64,000 nt of DNA from the NCBI RefSeq assembly GCF_949987535.1, contig NC_080067.1, positions 45,072,910-45,136,909 on the forward strand, read 5' to 3'. The notes below the pieces were generated by a model that did no database searches, was not told the DNA's origin, and worked only from the letters and a program-made list of their open reading frames with translations. The number at the start of each line of letters is the position of its first letter. Positions within the stretch are counted from its first letter, which is position 1. Source of the DNA: Balaenoptera acutorostrata (Eukaryota > Chordata > Mammalia > Artiodactyla > Balaenopteridae). Both the position numbers and the translations under genes were made by a program. Shown one piece after another: positions 46,947 through 59,255 of this stretch.

Positions 46947-47569
46947 GGAAAACCCATTTTTAATTCAATGTTCTGCTGTTATCTCAGTAGCATGCTTCTC
47001 CAAGATGCAGTATTGGTGCTTGATGTCTGACCTTTGTGTACCACAATGGCAGGAAAGAAACATCTCTTCACCTGGGGTTTCATTTTGGGTGCATTGGAAC
47101 TGGTGGAACTGTACTGGGCAGATCATGGTGTTGGCACAGAAAACATGTCCTTTGACTATCCATGATTTACTAAGTATCTTTATATTTTAAGAACTGGTCA
47201 AAGATAGACTCAGCCTAATGATTTGAGGATATTTAGAAAAGAATGTCAAGTTTCAATGCCTTAAAGCAAGTCATACAAATTTACTTATATTTAACTTTTG
47301 TTGGGATTATGAGGAATATAAACACAGGTGTTGTATCTGGACTTCAGTACGACTATGAAGATTTTTTTCTGATATCTCTGTGGAGAAGATAAATAATTGT
47401 GGATGGAATAGTAATACAAATTGGTAATATTTTGGCTGGTTAAATAGCCTTACTAAAATTGTGTTAACTGATGAATCAGAGCTAGCCTGGAGGTAAGCAT
47501 GTAATGGTGTGTAATAGGTTTCTGTTGTAAGCATTATTTTAATCAATGATCTTAAATATAATATTTTTC

Positions 47570-47700
47570 CTACCTCTTATTTCATAGTTGAGGACATTTC
47601 ATGTGGGAGAGGAGGAACAATTTGCCTGAGGTCAGCTAGTTGGTCAGCTGCAAAAGTGGAGCTAGAAACCAGATTTTTCTGACTCCCAAGCAAGGGAATT
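47570..47700 (-). mobile_element. MIR-like fragment
   Basis: Degenerate antisense MIR: 'cttatttcatagttgaggac', 'ttgcctgaggtcagctagtt', 'agctagaaaccagattt'. Confidence 0.5.
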
Positions 47701-47935
47701 TCTACTGGGATATGTGATCACCAAGGAACCCCAATGCTGAGCAATCAGTGAAAGTTTTATGGAGAAATATTTTTTTTATCTAACATTAGAACAACTTTTA
47801 AAACTTTGGAGCTGTCATTCAATGGCATAGGCTTTCTTGTAAAGCAGTAAGCTTCTCATCACCAGAAATATGCATGTACAGACTGGATGGGCCACATCAG
47901 AGATGCTGTAGAAGGGAACTCTATATTGTGGAAGG

Positions 47936-47937
47936 GT

Positions 47938-47968
<31 letters not shown>

Positions 47969-47978
47969 CGTGTGTGTA
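47936..47978. repeat. (TG)n microsatellite
   Basis: TG repeats with GAG and CG interruptions, followed by MIR-end-like sequence ('gactagatgatctctaagg'). Confidence 0.9.
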
Positions 47979-50900
47979 ATGACTGGACTAGATGATCTCT
48001 AAGGTCTCTTTCAACTTGAACACGGAGAGGAGACATTAGTGCAATGTTGTCTCATTAAAAATAGAAAACAAGAATAATTTCTTGGTTCAACAAATGTTAG
48101 GTACATACTCAAGGTACTGTGTGGTTCTAAGAACTGATTACCCAAGTCTGCCTGAGACACCAAGAAACCATCCACTTGAGAGGGAGTTAAAAATGGGGAG
48201 ATTGGGAAATGAATTAAAATGAAAGGATGGGAAAAGAGACCCAGGAGGGAGAGTAAGATGCATTACTTGGATCTATTTGACAAGGAAAAAACTAGGTTAA
48301 AGGGGTAAAAGCAGAACCAAAGTTATAATTTATCTTTTTCATTATCTCTAGTCTAGAGATACTTTAATGCACGAAAGAGAAACAAAAATTTAGGATTTAT
48401 TGATCTCTAATAAATTCTGCAATTCTATTCAGGATTGTCAAATCTCTAATGAGCTTTTGTGCCTGCATCCTTTCAACCTGTGTAGCTGTAGTTGCATAAT
48501 CGACCCTTAGAGATTTTATCCCCATTGTTATCTGTATTTTTCCTAATTGAGAGAAATTCCAAAGCTGTAGACCATCAATTCAGGGACTCAACATCAAGTC
48601 AGTCTTGCTGCTGGTGTTGTTCTGAATTTGAATGTCCTTGATTACCTGGGTTTGTACCATACATTGTATATTTACGCTATGTTGTAATAAGTAGATCCCC
48701 ATAAGTATAATAGTTCAAACACAACAGAAATTTATTTCTCGATTAAGGATCAATACTGGACTGGTGAGCAGGTTAGTGGGGTGACCTTCCTTCATACAGT
48801 CATTCAGAGAACCCAGGATGGTGTGGGCTCTGCCATCTTCAACATGTGGTGTCCGAAACTACCCTAGAGTCAAAACTTAGAGCAAACCAAAAAGGGAAAA
48901 GAAAATGGAGCAGCATACGTAGAAGGTTTTAATAGGCCAAGTCTGAAAGAGACACACGCATCACTCAATGCACATTCTTTTCACTGAACTCAGTCATATG
49001 CCATAGCTAACTGCAAGGGAGATTGGTAAAGATAATTCTATAGGATACATAAAAATAAGACAAGAAAATGGATTTTAGATCACTCAGTACTGTCTGCCAT
49101 ACTTGGGAGGGATTCTTCCTCCAAACCTTTAGTTCCTGTTGCTATAAAGTTGACATATGCCACTAGATCTGCTTAATGTTAACTTCTCTATAGCCTTGGT
49201 CGTTGCCTATTTCAATCTTCCAGGTTGCAAACTACAGAATCTGACCCTAGTTAATTTCAGCTAAAAATGGATTTATTAGAAAGATATCAGCTATCTCCTT
49301 GAATTAACAGGAAGGCTGGAGAATCAGGCTCAGGAAACAAAAGAGGCACTAAGGGAAATTTGTTGGCCAGAACTCCAGGCAGAGGCACACCTGAGAGACA
49401 ATATTGTTGGAGCGCTGCTGGGCCATTGGATGCAACGGTCATAAGAAGCTCTAAAACGTGCCTTGCTTCTCTGACACACTTCCTCTAGGTGCAGAGTCCT
49501 TAACAGGGCCATCCCATTGACTGGTTTAGATCATGTGTTCGAAGCCAGATTGCTAAGATGTAGGGAAGGGAAGTTACTTCTGTAGTGAGGGGTAGAGTCC
49601 TGTTCCTTGCTGTAACTCCCTTAATAGTGGAATCTGTAATTATGGGATGGGGGCTCAGATGCACTACAAAATTTAAAATGACAGAAATCTACTGTGCCTG
49701 CTGTTGTAAGATGCCCGTAATGCCACAGTAGATCTTCTGATGGCCCATGCCAATTCTCACTGATTCCAACTGGCTGCACACCTACACTGTGCCTTATTGT
49801 TATGCCTAGACTATGCCTTGTTGTTCCTCCTGGGATGTGTTTTGATCGCTTTTGCCAGTTCATTACCCCAACCCACCTAGCATCCTGTGTGAAACTTGCT
49901 TTGGCCCTTTTTGATGCTAGCTTTTCAGGTCCTTTCCTACAGCACTTGGCATTGTTTTGAAAACTAAATTCAGACCTGGGACCTATGTGATAAGTCTGCA
50001 TGGCCGTCTCCCAGACATCTGACCCATCTCCTGTGGGATTTTCTCATCTCTAAAATGAATAAGTCAGCTCAATTCCCATTAGTCTCAAAGGGATGCCGAG
50101 AGGCTTAACAAGATGGTGCTTCGAGATATTTGGAACACAGGGTGGCATTATCACATTATTATTTTCACAAGCTGTTCACCTGAAGGGAGAAAATAAAGAG
50201 TGGATATTTAATGCCAGAGAGGTTTTTGGCACTTTGTCAATTCGACATTAGCTTTGAAGGCTTTTGGAATTTTGCCTGAATTTTTCAGTACCAAGCAGCT
50301 AAAAGCTGTGTTTTTCTGGGCTTGTGATATTCCTGTCCCCAGGGACGACATTAAGCATTTGTGAGGGGTGAGCTGTGCCAGACCCATTTTCCAATGTGCC
50401 ACCAACAGACACAAAAAAGCAACGCACATTCTGTAAATCGCTGCTCGTACCCACATTTCACACTTGGAACAGCACCTCTGACTTGTGCCAGCAGAAAAGG
50501 GATGAGAGAGGAGTGATCCACGTAGGCATATGTGAAGGAAGCTCCCTGTCTGACACGCGGGCCATTTGTGGCTGGGCAGCTTCTATTTGAGTGGTCAGAT
50601 GGACCCTATTGAAGGTCACAAAACCTTTTTTAGACCTTTCAAAATCGCCCACATCACAGTCCTCTTTGAAAGAGAGCTATTGGTTATGCAAATGTCACAT
50701 TTGCCAACTAAACTGAAGAGTGGGCTAATTAGTAGAGAGGAGAAGTACATACTTTTGGAACTTCATTTTAATGATTTTGGAAGGAAGGGAAAGGCAGGAA
50801 AACGTGTTGGGATCCAGGGAAGAATTTGTTCATGTGATTGAAGTTTAAGCCTTGTGATCATAATTACATGGAAAGGTTATAAATGGTTTCCTTTATTTGG

Positions 50901-51025
50901 ATCCGAAACATTTTCAAATACATAGGCTTCCACATATGTGCCTGAAATACATATTTATGTACATTTTAAAAGTAACAATATGCCATCCATACATTAGAGT
51001 GAAAGTTGTTAATAGAAATTGTTTA

Positions 51026-51328
51026 GGGACTACCCGAGTGGTGCAGTGGGTAGCGCAGTGGTTAAGAATCTGCCTGCCAATACAGAGGACATGGGTTCGA
51101 TCCCTGGTGCGGGAAGATCCCACATGCCGCGGAGCAACTAAGCCCACGTGCCACAACTACTGAAGCCCATGCGCCTATAGCCCGTGCTCCACAGCAAGAG
51201 AAGCCACTGCAAAGAGAAGCCTGTGCACCGCAACGAAGAGTAGCGCCCACTCGCCGTAACTAGAGAAAGCCCACGCACAGCAGCGAAGACCCAATGCAAA
51301 CAAAAATAAATTAATTAATTAATTAATC
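51026..51328 (+). mobile_element. CHR-type SINE (long form) with duplicated head and ATTA tail
   Basis: The sense copy starts 'gggactacccgagtggtgca'. The head then repeats ('gtgcagtggg' / 'gcgcagtggt') before 'aagaatctgcctgccaatac'. The body 'gatcccacatgccgcggag' leads to a tail of (TTAA)n. It is more diverged than the other CHR-2 copies, so older. Confidence 0.9.
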
Positions 51329-51410
51329 TTAAAAAATTGAAAACAGGGCAAAAATAAATGTTTAGTGTCAAGAGCTAAAAAGTACAGCTTTGAACCTGCT
51401 TACTCTTAGC

Positions 51411-52691
51411 ATTGGGTTGGCCAAAATTTTGTTTTTTTCCGTAAGATGGTTCCAGTAGCGCTTAGTTGTCTTTAACGTCATTCGAAACAATTTTGTTGGA
51501 TTGTATTGTGACAGCTGTCACATCAGCATGCATTTAAAAAAAAAACATCAGAATTGGTGATTTTTTTGTGTAGCCATTTTAATATTGAAGATGGAAGAAA
51601 AAAAGCAACATTTTTGGGATATTATGCTTTGTTATTTCAAGAAAGGTAAAAACACAACTGAAGTGCAGAAAACGATTTGTGCAGTGTATGGAGAAGGTGC
51701 TGTGACTGACTGAACACGTCAAAAGTGGTTTGCAAAGTTTTGTGCTGGAGATTTCTCAGTGGACGATGCTCCATGGTCGGGTAGACCAGTTGAAGTTGAT
51801 AGCGATTGAATCGAGACATTAATTGAGAACAATCAACGTTATACCACGTGGGAGATAGCCGACATACTCAAACTATCCAAATCAAGCATTGAAAATCATT
51901 TACACTGTCTTGGTTATGTTAATGACTTTCATGTTTGTGTTCCACGTAAGTTAAGTGGAAAAAAACCTTCTTGACCATATTTCTGTGTGTGGTTCTCTAC
52001 TTAAACATAATGAAACGTTCCATTTTTAAAACAAATTGTGACGGGTGATGAAAAGTGGATATTGTACAATAATGTGGAATGGAAGAGATCGTGGGGCAAG
52101 CGAGATGAACCAACACCAACCACACTAAAGGCTGGTCTACATCCAAAGAAGGTAATGTTGTGTATATGGTGAGATTGGAAGGGAGTCCTCTATTATGAGC
52201 TTCTTCCGGAAAACCAAACGATTAATTCCAACAAGTACTGCTCCCAGTTAGACCAACTGAAAGCAGCACTCAGTGAAAAGCGTCCGGAATTAATCAACAG
52301 AAAACGCATAATCTTCCATCAGGATAACGCAAGACGGCATTTCTTTGATGACCAGGCAAAAACTGTTACAGCTTGTCTGGGAAGTTCTGTTTCATCTGCC
52401 GTATTCACCAGACATTGCACCTTTAGATTTCCATTTATTTTGGTCTTTACAAAATTCTCTTAATGGAAAAAATTTCAATTCCCTGGAAGACTGTAAAAGG
52501 CACCTGGGACAGTTCTTTGCTCAACAAGATAAGATTATAAAAAAAGATGGAATTATGAAGTTGCCTGAAAAGTGGCAGAAGGTAGTGGAACAAAATGGTG
52601 AATACATTGTTTAATCAAATTCTTTGTGAAAATGAAAAATGTGTCTTTTATTTTTACTTAAAAACCAAAGGCGCTTTTTGGCCAACCAAAT
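51411..52691 (+). mobile_element. Mariner (Tc1/mariner) DNA transposon, nearly full length
   Basis: The left end 'attgggttggccaaaatttt' pairs with the right end 'ttttggccaaccaaat' as inverted terminal repeats. Between them lies a complete-length but broken transposase. About 1.28 kb, the normal mariner size. The family resembles the mariner copies known from cetartiodactyl genomes. A clean TA duplication is not evident at the left end. Confidence 0.93.
51591..52614 (+). pseudogene. Mariner transposase pseudogene
   Basis: The cut-and-paste transposase would start at the ATG at 51591 (MEEKKQHFWDIMLCYFKKGK) and end at TAA 52612-52614. Visible family marks are the N-terminal helix-turn-helix region, 'GDEKW' with the first catalytic Asp, 'FHQDNARRH' with the second, and 'YSPDIAPLDFHLFWSLQN' with the third (DD34D pattern). 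In-frame stops occur early, for example after GAVTD and after VDSD. The total length of 1024 nt is not a multiple of three, so at least one net frameshift is present. The longest surviving frame is 52345-52614. Confidence 0.9.
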
Positions 52692-53063
52692 AAATAGGTC
52701 TTGTATCTTCATAAAGAAGCTGCAAGCTTCTTACCTGAGCTTTGTCAGTGAAAGAAGGAAGCTACTTGCATTTTTAAAACAAAGTACAGTGACCACTAGT
52801 TCATCTAAAAACTGTTAGGAAATGAGGCTTCTACATAAATGAAATCTACCAATAATAGCAGTTTACTTTTTTTCGATCAACATATTTTGAATGACAATGT
52901 TTCTAAATTACATTATAAAATTTTCTGCTCTTTTTATAGCAATGCTTATTTGCTTCTATAATATGAATTTATGCTCATTTTAGAAAATATAGACAAAGTT
53001 TAAAAATATTCTTCACCCTTAACCCAATAGAGAGAGGCCACCATTGTTAATATTTTAGTGAAT

Positions 53064-53380
53064 TGCTGTCTGACTAGCAATCCCACATCTGGGTATATAT
53101 GTGGAAAAAAACAAAAACTCTAATTCAAAATGATACATTCACCCCAATGTTCACAGCAACACTATTTACAATAGCCAAAACATGGAAACAACCCAAGTAC
53201 CCATCAACAGATGATTGGCTTAAGAAGATGTGAGATAGATATATATAGATATATATATATATATCTATATATATATGATGGAATATTACTTAGCCATAAA
53301 AAAGAATGAAATACTGCTATTTACAGCAACATGGATAGACCTAGAAAATACTATGCTTAGTGAAATAAGTCAGATTTCTT
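53064..53380 (+). mobile_element. L1 ORF2 end fragment with AT microsatellite
   Basis: Sense L1 sequence: 'caatcccacatctgggtata', 'atgttcacagcaacactatt', 'aaacatggaaacaacccaag', 'gaatattacttagccataaa' and 'acatggatagacctagaaaa'. A (TA)n/GATA dyad at about 53229-53275 interrupts it. Confidence 0.85.
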
Positions 53381-54989
53381 TTTTAATTATTGTGGTTTAC
53401 ATTTTCACACACTTTGTGGCTATGTTTTCGCTTAGTGTTTTATTGATGTTTCATTGTTTTTCTCAATTATTGTATAAGCTCCTTAAATATTATGTATATT
53501 AAGCTTTTGCCTTCATATTTGTGGAAAATATTTTCTCAAATGATATGTTTATTTATGTTTATGCTATTTCAATCTATAGAATTTTAAATAATGACTTTTA
53601 TTAAATGAAATATTTTTAGTATCTCTTTTTACCTATGTATTTTCCCATTTTTTTATGGTTTCATCTTTAACATTTGTCTTAAGTTCATTTGAAATTTTGG
53701 TATAGGCTAGGAAGAGAAGCAATAGTCCTGTCTTATACCAAGTAGTTAACCCACTACCTGAACACTAATTACTGACCAATTCTTTGTTCTCCAATTTGTG
53801 ACATGATCTTTATCACATGTTAAAAATCTATCTGTTAGAATCTCTTTCTGAACTATTTTCCTGGTTACATTTATAATTTCTAGCACCTGATCCAGACTGT
53901 CTTAAATATTACATTTTGATTATAGATTATAATATCTGGTAGAGAAATTCTTCATTTCTTTTTATGTTCTTGGTTAGTCATACTCATTCCATATAAACTT
54001 TAAAATTGTGTAAACTTCCAAAAGCAATCTTTGGTGACTTTAGTTGGAATTGTCCCAAATTATATACTGATATAAGAATTGTCATCTTTACAAATTTGTT
54101 TTTCCTATCTAGGAATATAGTGTAACCAGATAGATATGGAAATGGATATGGATATAGATATCAGGAAAAATTTGAAATTTCCTTATATACATTTCCTGCT
54201 TTTCTTATTATGATTTTTCTTATTACAAATCAGTTCCTTCCTTCCTTTTTCCTCCTCTAAATGGATATCACTAGAATATAGGAAGCAATGACTTTTTGCA
54301 TGTTGATTTGTATTTGTTCACCTTATTGAAATCTCTTATTACTACTTAAGAGTTTTTTAGTTGATTCTTTTGGAGTTTCCAAATATGTAATTTTCTAGTC
54401 TCTAAGTAATAGTAAGTGCGCTCCTCTTTGCCAGTAGTTTTATTATATTGACTAGAAAATCCAACTCAATGTATCGATAGGTTGTCTTATTATCCTTACT
54501 TGATGTGATGAGTTATATTATGGAAATTAAACATTCTTGCATTATGATATAATCGTTGTTTGGTTTTAATGGATAATTTCCTTTTAAGTTGGTTTTTATT
54601 TCTATTTAATGGTATTTTATTTAAGTTTTACATCTCTGCTTATAAAATAAAATTTATCTATAGTTTGTGATTTTTTTCTCAAGTTTTGAATCAGGGCTAT
54701 ACCAGCTTCATAAAATGAATTCAGAAAGCTCCTTAGATTTTCCTTTGACCTCTAATATGTATATACAATGGCATGATAACTATGTGTTCCTTGAAAGTTT
54801 GAAAACATTTCTTAATACAACTGTACATACATGAAGTCTTACAGGTCTTCTTTTTTTAATAACATGTTCATTTCTTCCTTGGTTATTGAATATTCAGACT
54901 TTCTACATTATCATAAGCCAACTCCAATGCTTATTTTTCAAGATACATCAGTGAATACTTTAAGGTTAATTAACATGTTATTAAGTGTT

Positions 54990-55470
54990 TTTTTTTTTTT
55001 TAACATCTTTATTGGAGTATAATTGCTTTACAATGGTGTGTTAGTTTCTGCTTTATAACAAAGTGAATCAGTTATACATATACATATGTTCCCATATCTC
55101 TTCCCTCTTGCATCTCCCTCCCTCCCACCCTCCCTATCCCACCCCTCTAGGTGGTCACAAAGCACAGAGCTGATCTCCCTGTGCTATGCGGTTGCTTCCC
55201 ACTGGCTATCTATTTTACATTTGGTAGTGTATATATGTCCATGCCACTCTTTCACTTTGTCACATCTTACCCTTCCCCCTCCCCATATCCTCAAGTCCAT
55301 TCTCTAGTAGGTCAGTGTCTTCATTCCCGTCTTGCCACTAGGTTCTTCATGACCTTTTTTTTTTTTTTTTCCTTAGATTCCATATATATGCGTTAGCATA
55401 ATGTATTTGTTTTTCTCTTTCTGACTTACTTCACACTGTATGACAGACTCTAACTCCATCCACCTCATTA
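54990..55470 (-). mobile_element. Young-looking L1 3'UTR fragment
   Basis: The poly(T) tail, then 'aacatctttattggagtata' and 'aatggtgtgttagtttctgc', match the 3' end of the full-length L1 at 11125 closely. Both also share 'ggtggtcacaaagca'. The imperfect duplication 'attaagtgttttt' / 'attaagttgttttt' borders it. It is 5' truncated. Confidence 0.9.
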
Positions 55471-56224
55471 AGTTGTTTTTATTTCAAAAATTTATCTGCA
55501 TATGTTCTTTTATTATAATAATTTTAATACTTCTAATTTTAATTTAATTTTTCTTTTTATATAATCAGCTATTGATCAATTCTGCTGTATTTTCTAATTA
55601 ATGTATTTTAATATTTATATTTAATGTTTACTTTGCCTGTTAACTTTAGGTGTATTTTGTTGTTCCATTCCTTATTTCTTCAGTTTAATGCATAGTTTAT
55701 TTATTTTAGTGAATTAATATTTTCACAATAAAATTAAGGTTTTAAATTTGCTTCTAATTCAGTTTTGTCTTCAATCTAATAAGCAGTATCCTCATTCTGT
55801 CTTTCAAAGATTTTCTAATTACATATTTTTCCTTTAAGTCAACTATTATTTAGAAAAGCATTTAAAATACTTTCTTGTTTTATTAAATCGAGGCTATAAA
55901 ATATAGCCTTTGTTGTTTTTATTTTGGGGTATTTGTTTAGGGGTTATTTTTTGGTTTCACATACATATACGATTAATTTGTGTCAACATTCTATGGATAC
56001 TTGAAAAGAAGTGGTGATCTTTAGGGTACAAAGAGTTACTGTATTAATTAATTATATATTCATATTCTTTACCCCTACTTTATTTTTCTGTTTCCCTGAT
56101 AAATAAGTTACAAAATTTATTCTCAGCATTTTTGAGTCATTTTGTTTTAAGTGATCATTTGATAAGCAGTAATAGTTGAAATTTGTTTTAAACAGAAACA
56201 TGTCGTTTTCATTAATCCCCCCTT

Positions 56225-56545
56225 AATGCCCTCTGAGGGCAGGGACCACGCCTAATTTCATTTTGTTTTTTTAAGATTTTTTTTTTTTGATGTGGACCAT
56301 TTTTAAAGTCTTTATTGAATTTGATATCCTATTGCTTCTGTTTTATGTTTTGGTTTTTTGGCCACGAGGCATGTGGGATCTTAGCTTCCTGACCAGGGAT
56401 CGAACCCGCACTCCCTGCATTGGAAGGTGAAGTCTTAACCACTGGGCCACCAGGGAAGTCCTACCTATATTTCATTTTTATGTATGTCCAGGGCCTGCCA
56501 AATAGTTGATGCTCAATAAACATTTCTTGAATGAATAAATCAGAG
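56225..56545 (+). mobile_element. L2 3' end split by a SINE
   Basis: The left part 'ctgagggcagggaccacgcc' and right part 'gatgctcaataaacatttct', then 'gaatgaataaatcag', are the two halves of an L2 3' end. The CHR SINE at 56265-56461 separates them. Confidence 0.75.
56265..56461 (-). mobile_element. CHR-1-type SINE
   Basis: Reversed CHR-1: T-rich start, 'gatgtggaccatttttaaag', 'ggcatgtgggatcttagctt', ending 'gggccaccagggaagtcc'. Imperfect target-site duplication 'cctaatttcatttt' / 'cctatatttcatttt'. Very similar to the copy at 26701. Confidence 0.92.
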
Positions 56546-56829
56546 AATCTGTCAGATGCTGCAACTCTCAGAAAACATCAAGGGAAGAAGTAAATAGTGC
56601 TGGCATATTTCAATTTGGAAACATTTCTTCAAGTAAAGGATAAGAGAGAGGGAGAGTCTTGGTAGCATTCACACTCAGGACTGTGGTCTTTTTTATGCTT
56701 CACTGGAGTAAAGTACCAGAGGGCTAGGCAGTGGGGTAAGGAAAGATCCTGCCACCATCCAGTGAAGCCACACTTGAACAGCTGCTTCCCATGGGCATGG
56801 AGCTGTGCTTATCAAACTAATGTTTTACC

Positions 56830-58479
56830 TACAGACCCAAGAAGAAGACAGTTGACTTTAGCAATGGGGACTAAGTAATTTGGAATAATCTTCCCACTGA
56901 AGACAACTGAAAAAGGTGGATAACACAGTATGCACTTGTAAGAAAAGAACGCAGAAGATTTAAACTCACTAGTATGAAGTATCTCCAGGGCATATTGGTG
57001 ACAAAACAAAAGAAAGAGGCAGAAGGGTATATATGGTATGCTACTTTTTGCGTAAGAACAGTAGGAGGGGGAGCGGTAATGAATAAATATCTATACTGAA
57101 TATTTTTATTTGCCAAAAAGAAATGAAAGGATAAGTTTAGCAAACTAACAAAACTAATAAAAATGATAATCTGTATGTGGATAAAAGGAACATGGTGGAC
57201 ACAGTGATGAACATGAAACCTCTTTGAATATATCTTGTTTTAAAGTTTTGAACTTGGGAATATGTAAATATATTCAGAGAATAAAATCAAACAAAAAAGA
57301 AAAGAAAGCAGTCTAAAAATTGAAAATTAATGGAAACAAATGAATCTAATTGTATGTGCCATAACCACACAGAAAGAATTATTTCAAGTGATTCCAGAAC
57401 ATGGTATTTTTACTGTCTTTAAAGGAATGTTGTCTGAGGACATATAGAGCTGCAAAGAAATCTAAAAGTTCACTCATTACTGATGTTGATATTATTATAT
57501 TGAAACTATTTTTTGGTTTTTTTAGTGTTATAGTTACGTACATAATGCATGTTAGTGATTATTTTACTACTGTAAGGAATCAAGATTTTCAGATATGAGA
57601 AAAGTATAAAGTATATATTCAGTATAAAGCCAAATAAACTAAGCAAAATCCTACATTATTAAATGTAATTGGAAATGGCAATATAAACTTAAAGTTTTAT
57701 TTTTGTTTAAAATTATATATTTCTTAGTTCTATCCAGTGAAAAGGCATAGAAGCAATAATAACCCAACAGAAATGAGCATCATGCTATCCGAATACCATT
57801 CCACTCTGAAAGGAACCAGGATTTCTAGAGGAATGACTGATTCCAGGTTTGGGGTAGAAAATATACAAAATTCACAGGGGAGATTCCAAAGGCCCAAAGA
57901 GTTGTCAGAGGATACAGAGGCTCCCACTGGCCAAGGATGAGACAATTTGGGCATGAAAGGGAAAATAAATGCAATTATTGAACACAGAATAAACACATAA
58001 AAACCAAGGGGTCATAATAAAACTATAGAAATAGAAGGAGAAATTATTGGACACCACTGTAATAACTAGAGCAACAACTTCACTCTAAAATTAGACAACT
58101 AATACGAAAGAATTAAGCATATATTCTTGTTTTTCCGGTATAAACTATATTTTTGGACAACAAAATACACCCACCTAAAAAGGGAAATTTCTTCCTTACA
58201 AAATTCCAAGCAATAAATATGGAAAGAATGATTATTTTGCAACCCAAATGAAACAACAGAGTCAGGCAATGCTCATAAATGGCTGAAGCCACAAGATGAA
58301 AGGTTGATGGGTAATTGTACCAAGGAGGTTTCAGGCTGCCATCACCTGAACCCACTGATTGATCAATCTCAGCAGCAGTAAGGTTGTGTCCTCTTGACAT
58401 AATTCAATCCAAATTACACAGCACCACCTATGACATATCCCTGTGAAAACAGTAAAATCCAATTCTAGTCAAGTCTCTG
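56830..58479. other. Unassigned old repeat-like or single-copy sequence
   Basis: AT-rich, with phrases that look like degenerate LINE sequence, but no family could be named. No exon recognised; the frames at 57737-57996 lack splice support. Confidence 0.35.
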
Positions 58480-58646
58480 AGGACGGGTGGGATAGGGAGG
58501 GTGGGAGGGAGGGAGACGCAAGAGGGAAGAGATATGGGGATATATGTATATGTATAACTGATTCACTTTGTTACAAATCAAAAACTAACACACCATTGTA
58601 AAGCAATTATACTCCAATAAACATGTTAAAAAAAAAAAAAAAAGAA
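58480..58646 (+). mobile_element. L1 3'UTR fragment with poly(A)
   Basis: Sense copy of the same L1 3' end seen reversed at 54990: 'gggaagagatatggggatat', 'ttgtaaagcaattatactcc', then AATAAACATGTT and poly(A). Only the last 165 bp are present. Confidence 0.88.
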
Positions 58647-58659
58647 AGAAGGCAGATGG

Positions 58660-59255
58660 AGAAACGACTTAAATGACCTCAGAAGAAAGCTAACAGAAAA
58701 GTTGTGAATGTGTGATATTCTGTCAGACAACTGACCCAGGTTCTTTAATAAATCAATGGGATGAAGAAAGAAAAATAGAGATCTACTCTAGATTAAATGA
58801 GACCTAAAGGACATACAACCAAGTACAGTATGTGGGCCTTGTTTGAATTCTGACTCAAACTGACCGAGACAATCAGGGAAATTTGAGTATGGGTAGGTAT
58901 TAGATAACACCAAAGTATTATTTCTTGTCTTACGTGCAATGATGACATTATGCACCAATAATTATACCAAAATTATTTGAGAAAAACCTCCATGTTATTT
59001 TAGAGACACATATTGAAATTCTAGGCGTGAAATGAGCTGATGTCTGGGATTCTCCTTAAAATAACTGAGAGAGGGAGAGGGAGAAGGAGAGGAAGGAATG
59101 TAAAGGAAGAGAGGAGGGTAAGAGAGAGAGATAGGAAGTGTAGGAAAATCTTGATATTTGATATTTGCTAAATCTGAGGATGAATAATGGGGGGTTATTG
59201 CTATATTCTTTATTTTTGTATGTTCATATTTTTCATAAAAATACATAAGAACAGT
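58660..59255 (+). mobile_element. Old interspersed repeat, probably L1M-type 3' sequence
   Basis: Contains 'gtgggccttgtttgaattct', 'gagacaatcagggaaatttg' and 'gatgtctgggattctcctta', followed by a GA-rich stretch and a 'catatttttcataaaaatac' end. It has the look of an old mammalian retroposon tail. The family is not certain. Confidence 0.45.
59066..59135. repeat. GA-rich purine tract
   Basis: About 70 bp of G and A with few interruptions ('gagagggagagggagaagga'). Confidence 0.85.

Noticed and set aside
52345..52614. 89-codon ORF as a candidate domesticated transposase
   Set aside because: It is the intact tail of a mariner transposase whose upstream part has stops and a frameshift; no sign of host exons joined to it.
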